The position numbers and the translations under genes were made by a program. The notes below the pieces were generated by a model. The model had not been told where the DNA came from. It did no database searches and saw only the letters and a program-made list of their open reading frames with translations. From positions 1,427 through 14,689 of the forward strand of contig DEBC01000121.1 in the NCBI GenBank assembly GCA_002348365.1: a DNA stretch of 13,263 bases, read 5' to 3'. The DNA is from Alphaproteobacteria bacterium UBA2966. GTDB taxonomy: Bacteria; Pseudomonadota; Alphaproteobacteria; UBA2966. Positions 1 through 5,791 of the stretch are shown here, piece after piece; position 1 is the stretch's first letter; the number at the start of each line of letters is the position of its first letter.

Positions 1-40
1 AGAGGGCAGAGGGAGCGTAGCGACCGAGGGTGAGGGGGCT
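1..40. repeat. G-rich fragment of an intergenic repeat
   Basis: The first 40 bases are purine-rich. Read on the minus strand they contain a CGCTACGCTCCC-type string that is partly shared with the minus-gene spacer near 5741-5753 (CTACGCTCCC). This suggests the left edge lies inside a dispersed GC-rich intergenic repeat, but only a fragment is visible and the shared core is short. The rest of the stretch before the first gene (41-100) shows no recognisable feature. Confidence 0.3.
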
Positions 41-117
41 TGCCGCTTCAGTCTGAGGATGGCATGAGTTGATCTCGCAAAAGCAGCTCCACTGCCAACA
101 GCAGGAGGTTATCCGTC

Positions 118-816
118 ATGGTTCCCACGTACAAGCATGCCCTGATCGTGGGCGCCGGCCCCGGATTGTCGGCGTCGCTAGCCCGTCTGTTCTCGAGTGA
201 AGGCATGACGGTGTCTCTGGCCGCCCGCAGTATCGATGATCTTGCTGATCTGTGTTCTGAGACGGGGGCAAAGGCCTTCACATGCGACACCACCTCAGCC
301 GACGATGTGGACGCTCTGTTCGCCGCGCTCGACAGCGATCCAGACGTGGTGGTGTACAACCCGAGCGCCCGCGTCCGCGGACCCTTCATCGAGATTGATC
401 GGGAAGCGACCAAGCAGGCCATCATGGTCACGGCCTACGGCGGATTTCTCGTCGCCCAGGAGGCAGCCAAGCGCATGGTACCCAATGGCCACGGGGCCAT
501 CCTGTTCACCGGCGCCTCAGCGAGCGTGAAGGGCTACGTCCAATCAGCCTCGTTCGCCATGGGTAAATTCGCCCTGCGTGGTATGGCGCAAAGCATGGCA
601 CGCGAACTGCACCCTAAGGGTATCCACATCGGCCATTTCAACATCGATGGCGGCATCCGGAACATTAATCGGCCCGAACGCATCGATGCGCCAGATAATC
701 CCGATAGCATGCTCGATCCGGACGCAATCGCGCAGAGCTACCTTCACTTCCTCAAGCAGGATCGCAGTTCCTGGGCCTGGGAGTTGGAGCTCCGCCCCTG
801 GGTCGAGAATTTCTAG
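118..816 (+). CDS. SDR-family oxidoreductase with Phe in place of the catalytic Tyr
   Basis: This is a 232-residue short-chain dehydrogenase/reductase-like protein, slightly shorter than the usual 250. The N-terminus carries the Rossmann glycine motif GAGPGLS (residues 12-18), so NAD(P) binding is likely. An NPSA motif at 81-84 stands where NAG/NNAG is normal. The active-site region TGASAS (131-136) is followed by FAMGK (146-150). The family's catalytic motif is YxxxK, so the general-acid Tyr is Phe here while the Lys is kept. Classical SDR redox chemistry is therefore doubtful. Related divergent SDRs that continue with FALRG and a MARELxPKGIH segment are, from memory, widespread in proteobacteria, and their function is not known to me. 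The ATG at 118 is chosen because AGGAGG lies nine bases upstream. The gene is alone on the plus strand and ends tail to tail with the Crp-like gene, sharing the bases CTAG. The family call is secure; the substrate is unknown. Confidence 0.9.
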   Translation: MVPTYKHALIVGAGPGLSASLARLFSSEGMTVSLAARSIDDLADLCSETGAKAFTCDTTSADDVDALFAALDSDPDVVVYNPSARVRGPFIEIDREATKQAIMVTAYGGFLVAQEAAKRMVPNGHGAILFTGASASVKGYVQSASFAMGKFALRGMAQSMARELHPKGIHIGHFNIDGGIRNINRPERIDAPDNPDSMLDPDAIAQSYLHFLKQDRSSWAWELELRPWVENF

Positions 817-1577
817 GGCCCGGTTACGAGTCGCAAATCTTCTTGGCCTTCGCGTATCAAGTCATCAGGCTTGCAATAGTCACGCAACGCGTCGATATCG
901 CCTATCCGAACTCGACTTCCCTTCACCGATACGCCAACGTCTCCGAGCTTCGCCAGCGCTCTGGACAGACTGACTGGCGTCATTCCGAGGCGGGCCGCAA
1001 TGCGGCACTTGTCGTAGGGCAGAGTGATTTCCATCGCGCCCAGTTGCTCTTCCTGTAGCGAAATGAGATAGCAGCCAAGGCGCTCCGCAGTGGTTTTGAG
1101 TTTCAAGCTTTTGACCTGACTCACCATCACGCGGAATTGCCGGGACAGCAGTCCCAGCATGTTGTGGGAGAGCTGCAGGTTCTCTGCGATGAGGGAGCGC
1201 AGCACATCCCCCCGCAGCATCAGGAGCTTGCCCGCCCATACGACACGGCCCGACACCAGGTAAGGCGCCATCGTGAGAACCGGGGCCACGGTGTAGGTAT
1301 CGGGCGCTTCAAGAATTTCGATGATGGTGTCATCGCCGTCCGGCCCGACGGTGAAGAGCTCAAGGGCCCCCTCGAGCACCAGATAGAGGAAGTCCGGTAT
1401 CTCGCCCTGATTGAAGAGGACTGTTCCTGCGGGGAACCTCTGCAATAACGAGCCTTCGAGCAAGGCCGATACGGTTGCATCGTCCAGGTCCTCAAATATT
1501 AGAGACTTCTTGAGGAATTCGAGCTCTTCACTCGCGGTCGTCTGGCCCATCGCGCCCCATTCCCGGGCGCCTGACAT
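813..1577 (-). CDS. Crp/Fnr-family transcriptional regulator
   Basis: This is a 254-residue regulator with an N-terminal cyclic-nucleotide-binding-type beta-barrel (about residues 25-130), a long dimerisation helix (about 130-165) and a C-terminal winged helix-turn-helix (about 185-230, including RIAARLGMTPVSLSRAL). In the pocket region (about 88-112) I do not see the Arg-Ser/Thr-Ala signature that binds cAMP phosphate in Crp. The three cysteines (169, 191, 235) are all C-terminal, so an Fnr-type N-terminal iron-sulfur cluster is also unlikely. A heme- or other ligand-sensing role, as in DNR-type members, is possible but unproven. The start is uncertain: the second Met (residue 10, position 1550) is just as plausible, since neither has a strong ribosome site. 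The gene is the last of a leftward run after the tautomerase (60-base gap) and may regulate the AT-rich promoter region at 3441-3600. Confidence 0.9.
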   Translation of the reverse strand: MSGAREWGAMGQTTASEELEFLKKSLIFEDLDDATVSALLEGSLLQRFPAGTVLFNQGEIPDFLYLVLEGALELFTVGPDGDDTIIEILEAPDTYTVAPVLTMAPYLVSGRVVWAGKLLMLRGDVLRSLIAENLQLSHNMLGLLSRQFRVMVSQVKSLKLKTTAERLGCYLISLQEEQLGAMEITLPYDKCRIAARLGMTPVSLSRALAKLGDVGVSVKGSRVRIGDIDALRDYCKPDDLIREGQEDLRLVTGP

Positions 1578-1637
1578 CGCCCATTCACCGGCGGTAGCCT
1601 AAATCATCCTCCAACGAATGCACAGACTATGCGATGC

Positions 1638-2009
1638 TTATTCTGCCGTCCAAATGGGGAGTGCAACCCCGCCGGCGAGGTGGTCCGCCGTCGCGGACTC
1701 GCGTAGCAGGACGTAAACATCGCGCGTGCCCATCACTTCCTCAAAGAGGTCGCAGATCAGCTTGGCGCAGAGGTCCTTTGTTTCCTGTGGCCGGCCGGGG
1801 CGCGTATCGATGGTCACCGTCGGCAATCCACGGCCGAGTTCGCCATAGGCCTCGGTGATCGCCGGATAGATCCACTTCCGTGTTTCCGGAAACCGGTCAT
1901 TCTGACCCGGATCGATCGATGCGTTGATGGCATCGCGAAGACCGTCCGCGATCCGATCCTTGATCTCGTTCGAATACCCTTCCGGGATTTGCACCCTGAC
2001 GATTGGCAT
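1638..2009 (-). CDS. Tautomerase superfamily protein (4-oxalocrotonate tautomerase/MIF fold)
   Basis: This 123-residue protein begins Met-Pro-Ile-Val-Arg. In this superfamily the Pro exposed by Met removal is the catalytic base, and the following beta strand is typical. The length is double that of the classic 62-residue 4-oxalocrotonate tautomerase, so one chain carries two beta-alpha-beta units: the first starts at residue 2 and the second strand is near TVTIDTRPGR (84-93). It probably isomerises a keto/enol acid or hydrolyses a related compound; the substrate cannot be told. The ATG at 2009 is supported by GGGAGG eight bases upstream. The gene lies 66 bases downstream of the selenoprotein gene on the same strand and is probably co-transcribed with it. 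A degraded relative lies on the other side of the selenoprotein gene (3613-4028), and the two share clear similarity in the N-terminus and in the second half. Confidence 0.85.
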   Translation of the reverse strand: MPIVRVQIPEGYSNEIKDRIADGLRDAINASIDPGQNDRFPETRKWIYPAITEAYGELGRGLPTVTIDTRPGRPQETKDLCAKLICDLFEEVMGTRDVYVLLRESATADHLAGGVALPIWTAE

Positions 2010-2075
2010 GACTAAAGCCTCCCTGGATTTAGATCTTCTTGTCCTGTCGAGTTCCTTAGGAGAGCGCAGAAAGCG

Positions 2076-3377
2076 TCACTCCGCCGCTGCAATTGCCTGA
2101 TTATCCCCGAACTCCGCGTTCTTGCGGCCGTCGGATCCGTCGCCGACAGAGCCCGTGACGTAACGCGGCAGCAGCAGGAATCCGCCGAAGGTCTGCATTG
2201 TCTCGTCGTCGCTCTCGCGGCACACTTCGTCCAGTTTCTGGAGCACAGCCCCGGCTGTGGTTTCATGCCAGAACCAGTGAATGACCTGGTCTGAAGTGCC
2301 CGTGGCCCGGCCGGGCTGCGCCGCGACGGCCTCGAAGTACCAGGCCCGCACATCCTCGAAGGCATGTTTCAAGGCCACGGTCGCAGTCATGTCTTCCGAT
2401 GGGGACTCAGGCCACTCGTCGCCGAGGAACCCAATGATGTAACGGGCATTGCCCTCGATATCGAGAGGGCTCACACCGACCGTTGTGCGGCCACGCTGCT
2501 CCACGGATAGCTCGTACCAGGGGCGTAATTGGTTGATTTCGCGCAACAACGCTTGTTCCAGGGCCGCGGCATCGCCTTCCGTTTGCGGCGGCGGAGCCTT
2601 CAGCTCGATGGGACAGGCCCAGCCTTTTTGCTCCTCACCCGTATCGGCAGAGGATAACGGCGCGTCTTCGTCGAAATCGGCAAGCACCGGACCGCTCTCC
2701 GCTTCCAGCGTCTTGAGCAGCGCTTTGAGGACTTTGGTCTGAAACTCGGGATTGTTCGGCGCACCGAAGGGGCGGCCCAGTTCAAAGGGTACCCACATGG
2801 CCCGCGGCGGCTTCAATTTCACGGTTTGCGGCCGCACCAAACTGATGCTGGCTGTTGAAAATCCCTCACGCTCCAAATAATGACCGAGCGCGCCGACGGC
2901 GCGCGTGCAGCGGGGTCAGACGGGGCACATCAGGACCGTATCGACCTCATCGCCCCGCAGAAGCTTGGCGAGTTCGGGAATATTCGGTTCCATGTCCTGG
3001 GGGGCGCTGCCGCCCATGAAGGCATAGTGAAAATTCGCGACCGAACCGATGACACCCTCGGCCTCGAGTTCCTTCATACGATCGAGGGGGATCGCCACGT
3101 TGATGTCCTGCTGGAATCCCGTGCGGTCGAAGTTGGGTGAGAGATGGCTCATCACCAGTTCGCCATGGTCGACGTCCGTCGGGATAAGGCGGAATTCACC
3201 GGAGAAGAACGGATAGGGTTTGTCGCCCCGGCGCTCGATTCCGGCCGTGGAGATCAGCGCAATTCGGCTTTCTGAAACCGGCTTTGCAGGAGTCCACGGT
3301 GTGTGATCGAACTCGGGGAGCCGCAGTCCCGCCAGATAGTCCTGTTCATATTGTGGTAGATCTTCCCAGCGCGCCAT
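2076..3377 (-). CDS. Selenoprotein of the glycine/sarcosine/betaine/D-proline reductase B-subunit family, read through UGA
   Basis: This should be read as one 433-residue protein with selenocysteine at residue 154, encoded by UGA at 2918-2916. The frame is open for 153 codons before the UGA and 279 after it. The two parts join into one family-like sequence: FDRTGFQQDINV (83-94), GSVANFHYAFMG (111-122), CPV-Sec-PRC (151-157), TRAVGALGHYLE (158-169) and the WVPFELGRP segment soon after. The CxxUxxC arrangement suits a thiol/selenol redox centre. In clostridial glycine and proline reductases the B-type subunit attacks the substrate with its selenol; here no GrdA, GrdC/D, GrdE or PrdA gene is in the window, so the reaction is unknown. 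The C-terminal half (about 225-420) is rich in Trp, Glu and Arg and has no recognised motif. The ATG at 3377 has GGAG nine bases upstream. The gene starts a leftward run with the tautomerase and the Crp-like regulator. Selenocysteine machinery (selA, selB, selC, selD) must lie elsewhere in the genome. Confidence 0.88.
2888..2904 (-). promoter_or_regulatory. Candidate bacterial SECIS hairpin for the UGA at 2918-2916
   Basis: On the minus-strand mRNA, 11 bases after the UGA, a perfect seven-pair stem GCGCGCC/GGCGCGC closes a GUC loop. With two single-base bulges the stem can be extended by about four more pairs (outer end near 2884/2910). The loop begins 19 bases after the UGA. Known bacterial SECIS elements sit just downstream of UGA inside the coding sequence and present a G-U in the apical loop for SelB; both hold here. 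The segment also encodes conserved protein sequence, so part of the structure could be chance in a GC-rich gene. Confidence 0.65.
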
Positions 3378-3612
3378 TTCAGCTTTCTCCAGTTCGCCAA
3401 TCCCGACTTGGGAGTGTCAATCGTAGCAGGTGAAAAACAGGCGGTTCAAATAAAAACATCTTATCATTTGATAAATTCATCACAGACAAATGATAAATGT
3501 AATTTTTACTTAATATAAACAATATAATTACGAAATAAGTTACTTAATTACGTTGTATATTATAGTATAACTTACTTATTCCAGCGCAAACTTATGTATT
3601 GGAGAAATACTC
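3378..3612. promoter_or_regulatory. AT-rich divergent promoter region with repeated motifs
   Basis: This spacer lies between the divergent selenoprotein gene (leftward) and the tautomerase pseudogene (rightward). By hand count, 3451-3580 has 23 G or C in 130 bases, in sharp contrast to the GC-rich genes around it. It holds a palindrome TTATCA-TT-TGATAA (3461-3474), TGATAAA twice 22 bases apart (3469 and 3491), TTACTTAAT at 3506 and 3540 with TTACTTATT at 3572, ATTACG at 3527 and 3547, and the small palindrome TAAGT-T-ACTTA (3536-3546). These are candidate regulator sites, and several TATAAT-like strings make a promoter on each strand plausible. None matches the Fnr (TTGAT-N4-ATCAA) or Crp (TGTGA-N6-TCACA) consensus well, so a link to the nearby Crp-like gene is only suggestive. 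Confidence 0.6.
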
Positions 3613-4028
3613 ATGCCGATCGTTAGAGCCGAGGTGCCTGAATGGCTGAGTCATGAGCAGAGGGCTGAAATTCGCACCGAAATGCACGACTGCATCGCAA
3701 GGAAACCTGGTTCAAGGAACACATTTGGGTCGCCGTGGGTCCCTTCGCGTCCGAAGCTGATGAGCGGACCGTGATCATGACCGTCGAGGTTCGGGAAGGG
3801 CGCGGTCACGAAAAGGAGCGTACCTAGGCCCTGTTCGACCAGGCCGGCGACGTTTTCGTGCGGATCGTCGGCACGAAGCCCGAGGAATTCATCCTTCTGG
3901 TACGCCAATTCGGTCAGGACGACTGTATTTCAAGCGGGGGGCGCTTCCGCCGCCTCACGAAGCGACACCCGACATCGATGAGCTACGGTCGCGGCGACAA
4001 GCTGCCTGATGCTCCTCCGGCAGGGTGA
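3613..4028 (+). pseudogene. Degraded tautomerase-family gene (one frameshift, one internal stop)
   Basis: From the ATG at 3613 (GGAG eight bases upstream) the frame reads MPIVRAEVPEWLSHEQ and ends early at 3774. After position 3701 a different frame continues the family sequence as ETWFKEHIWVAVGPF, then VIMTVEVREGRG, an in-frame TAG at 3825-3827, then ALFDQAGDVFVRIVGTKPEE, and stops at 4028. Losing one G from an earlier AAGGG near 3700 would explain the shift. Restored, the protein would be about 138 residues, with N-terminal catalytic Pro and two beta-alpha-beta units, like the intact tautomerase at 1638-2009. Two separate lesions make a real pseudogene more likely than a single sequencing error. 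The ribosome site, the start and most of the sequence are intact, so the inactivation may be recent. Confidence 0.8.
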
Positions 4029-4053
4029 GGCTCAAGTGTCCTAAGCCTCACCC
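4023..4053. terminator. Bidirectional terminator-like hairpin between convergent genes
   Basis: A perfect ten-pair inverted repeat, GGGTGAGGCT (4023-4032) and AGCCTCACCC (4044-4053), encloses an 11-base loop. It lies exactly where the plus-strand pseudogene and the minus-strand GMC gene converge. The pseudogene stop (4026-4028) is in the left arm and the GMC stop (4043-4041) is in the loop. There is no long T-run on either side, so termination strength is uncertain, but symmetry and position fit a shared terminator or 3' end stabiliser. Confidence 0.6.
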
Positions 4054-5639
4054 CGCCGAATCAAGTCGGCCGCTTTCTCGGCGATCATGATCGTCGGGAT
4101 GTTCGTGTTGCTTGAGATCTGATGCGGCATGACTGAGGCGTCGACCACGCGCAATCCTTGAAGTCCGCGAACGCGAAGTTCCTCATCGACGACTGACTCG
4201 GCATCCGATCCCATTCGACAGGTGGAGATGGGGTGCCAGCAGGTCTCGCCAGTACTCTGGATGAAGTCAAGGATCTCGTCGTCGTTCACGGCCTCCGGTC
4301 CGGGCCGCACCTCGCGCACGATGACCTTTTGCAACGCGGGTTGCTCCGCAATCTTGCGGGCCATCTTGAACGCCAGAACGGAAACTTCCTGATCGCGGGG
4401 ATGCGACAAATAGTTGACCTGGATTTTCGGTCGCTCGAATGGATCGGGCGACTTCAGGTGGATGGATCCTCTTGATTCCGGCCAAAGATAGTAAGAGCCG
4501 ATATGGAAGCCGGAGAACCTGTCGAGGTCACGGGCGTACCTCGTCGTGCCACTCGAAAGTGCACACTGGATGCGGGCTTCCGGGAATTGCGCATCGGGCC
4601 GGCAACGGACATACGCATGTGCCTTGAATGTAGGCGTCGAGAATAACCCGTCGCGACGAATGAGAAATCGCAGCAGGCCGCGCGCCGCGTACCAGTGGCT
4701 GCGAACGATATCATTGGCCGTGACCGGTTCGGTGCATTCGAACTGCAGCCTCGTCTGAAGGTGATCCTGGAGATCTTCGCCCACAGCCGGGATATCGCGG
4801 ACGACCCGTATCCCGTGTGACTTGAGCAGTTCCGCGTTTCCCACGCCCGACAGTTCGAGGAGCTGCGGCGAGGTGATCGCGCCGGCCGACAACAGGACCT
4901 CCCGCGTCGCCGTCGCCTGTCGATCGACCCCCTTCTCGCGATATGCCACGCCGGTCGCGCGCCTGCCGTCGAAAAGTACCCGGCTGGTGGGCGCGTGGGT
5001 CACAATATGCAGGTTGCTGCGGCCCTTGGCCTCGGAGAGGTACCCCACGGCGGTGCTGCATCTCAGACCCCGGCGCGTACTCAGTTGCATGCGCGTGACG
5101 CCCTCGGTCGACCCTTCGTTGAAATCCTCGTTTTCCGGCAATCCGGCTTCCTGGCAGGAGACCATGAACGCCTGTGACACCGGATCGTCGGGGACGACCT
5201 GCGTGGCGTGGATGGGGCCGTCCTGCCCGCGCCACTGCGGGTTGCCGAAGGTCGTGGTTTCCAGGCGCTTGAAGTAGGGCAGAACCTCGGGATACCCCCA
5301 CCCCACGCACCCCAGGTCGCGCCACTGGTCGAACCGTGCCGGCTCACCGCGGGCATGGATCATCCCATTGACCGAACTCGAGCCCCCGAGCAACCGGCCA
5401 TGAGGCCAATAGATGGATCGGCCCATTATGTCCGGCTGCGTCTGGTCCTTCCAGACGAAGCGTTCGCTGTCGAGGATCTTGCCCACCCCGAGGGGCAGGC
5501 GTACCCAATGATGGTTTTGGTCGGGACCACCGGCCTCCAACAGCAGAACGCGTGAACGCCCATCCTCGGACAACCGCGCCGCAAGCACGCTGCCGGCCGA
5601 GCCGGCGCCAACGATGATGAAGTCGTACTCAGCGTTCAT
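4041..5639 (-). CDS. GMC-family FAD-dependent alcohol dehydrogenase (choline dehydrogenase-like)
   Basis: This is a 532-residue flavoprotein, full length for the glucose-methanol-choline family. The FAD dinucleotide motif GAGSAG is at 11-16, with the ribose-binding acid in LLEAG (33-37). GMC signature 1 is at 81-92 (GRLLGGSSSVNG) and signature 2 at 253-265 (GAITSPQLLELSG). The catalytic His is 469 in CWHPISTCRMG, with partner Asn 511 or 513 near SNTNIPT. It oxidises a primary alcohol to an aldehyde and passes electrons to FAD and then a quinone or similar acceptor. Choline, isethionate and polyethylene-glycol dehydrogenases all belong to this fold, so the substrate is open. I see no signal peptide. 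No good ribosome site precedes the ATG at 5639; a hairpin repeat lies 18 bases upstream. It follows an aldehyde dehydrogenase gene on the same strand, a natural alcohol-to-acid pair. Confidence 0.92.
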   Translation of the reverse strand: MNAEYDFIIVGAGSAGSVLAARLSEDGRSRVLLLEAGGPDQNHHWVRLPLGVGKILDSERFVWKDQTQPDIMGRSIYWPHGRLLGGSSSVNGMIHARGEPARFDQWRDLGCVGWGYPEVLPYFKRLETTTFGNPQWRGQDGPIHATQVVPDDPVSQAFMVSCQEAGLPENEDFNEGSTEGVTRMQLSTRRGLRCSTAVGYLSEAKGRSNLHIVTHAPTSRVLFDGRRATGVAYREKGVDRQATATREVLLSAGAITSPQLLELSGVGNAELLKSHGIRVVRDIPAVGEDLQDHLQTRLQFECTEPVTANDIVRSHWYAARGLLRFLIRRDGLFSTPTFKAHAYVRCRPDAQFPEARIQCALSSGTTRYARDLDRFSGFHIGSYYLWPESRGSIHLKSPDPFERPKIQVNYLSHPRDQEVSVLAFKMARKIAEQPALQKVIVREVRPGPEAVNDDEILDFIQSTGETCWHPISTCRMGSDAESVVDEELRVRGLQGLRVVDASVMPHQISSNTNIPTIMIAEKAADLIRRGEA

Positions 5640-5657
5640 GGGTCGTAGCCGAATAAT

Positions 5658-5767
5658 CCCTCCCCCTGCCAGGGGGAGGGTTGGGTGGGGATGGACACCA
5701 TATGAAATTGCTTGCTGATCGAGAAATCAAACACACCCCCCTCTACGCTCCCCCTTCATGAGGGGAG
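5658..5767. repeat. GC-rich double-hairpin intergenic repeat with a G-quadruplex motif
   Basis: This spacer (5640-5791) between the aldehyde dehydrogenase and GMC genes holds two palindromes. The first is a perfect ten-pair stem CCCTCCCCCT/AGGGGGAGGG with a GCC loop (5658-5680). The second is CCCCT/AGGGG around TCATG (5751-5765), flanked by further C and G runs. Between them the plus strand reads G5-A-G3-TT-G3-T-G4 (5672-5690), a canonical four-tract quadruplex motif. It looks like a dispersed palindromic unit of the kind common between alphaproteobacterial genes. On the minus strand the second palindrome may also end transcription after the aldehyde dehydrogenase; a five-T run lies just before it. 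Confidence 0.6.
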
Positions 5768-5791
5768 GAAAAAGTTGTCCGAGAGTCGGCC

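Noticed and set aside
2076..2876. A separate 266-residue gene starting at a TTG near 2876
   Set aside because: There is no suitable ribosome site, and 13 conserved-looking codons upstream of the TTG, up to the UGA, belong to the same protein. It is the C-terminal part of the selenoprotein.
2916..3377. A truncated 153-residue protein ending at the UGA, or a nonsense-mutated pseudogene
   Set aside because: Only one stop interrupts the gene, it is UGA rather than UAG or UAA, it lies exactly in a CxxUxxC motif of a selenoprotein family, and a SECIS-like stem follows. Decay would not be so specific.
3461..3497. Fnr- or Crp-type operator in the AT-rich region
   Set aside because: TTGAT occurs but the second half-site ATCAA at the right spacing does not, and no TGTGA-N6-TCACA is seen. 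It is recorded only as a palindrome and direct repeats.
3651..3908. Minus-strand 85-residue ORF
   Set aside because: It is antisense to the tautomerase pseudogene and has no family features; the plus-strand frames give recognisable tautomerase sequence.
4711..5325. Minus-strand 204-residue ORF in another frame inside the GMC gene
   Set aside because: It overlaps the conserved GMC frame completely and is Arg/Gly-rich without a domain pattern.
5769..5788. Intrinsic terminator after the aldehyde dehydrogenase (minus strand, CCGA/TCGG stem then five T)
   Set aside because: The stem has only four pairs and the T-run is short and displaced by five bases, so it is not strong enough to list by itself.
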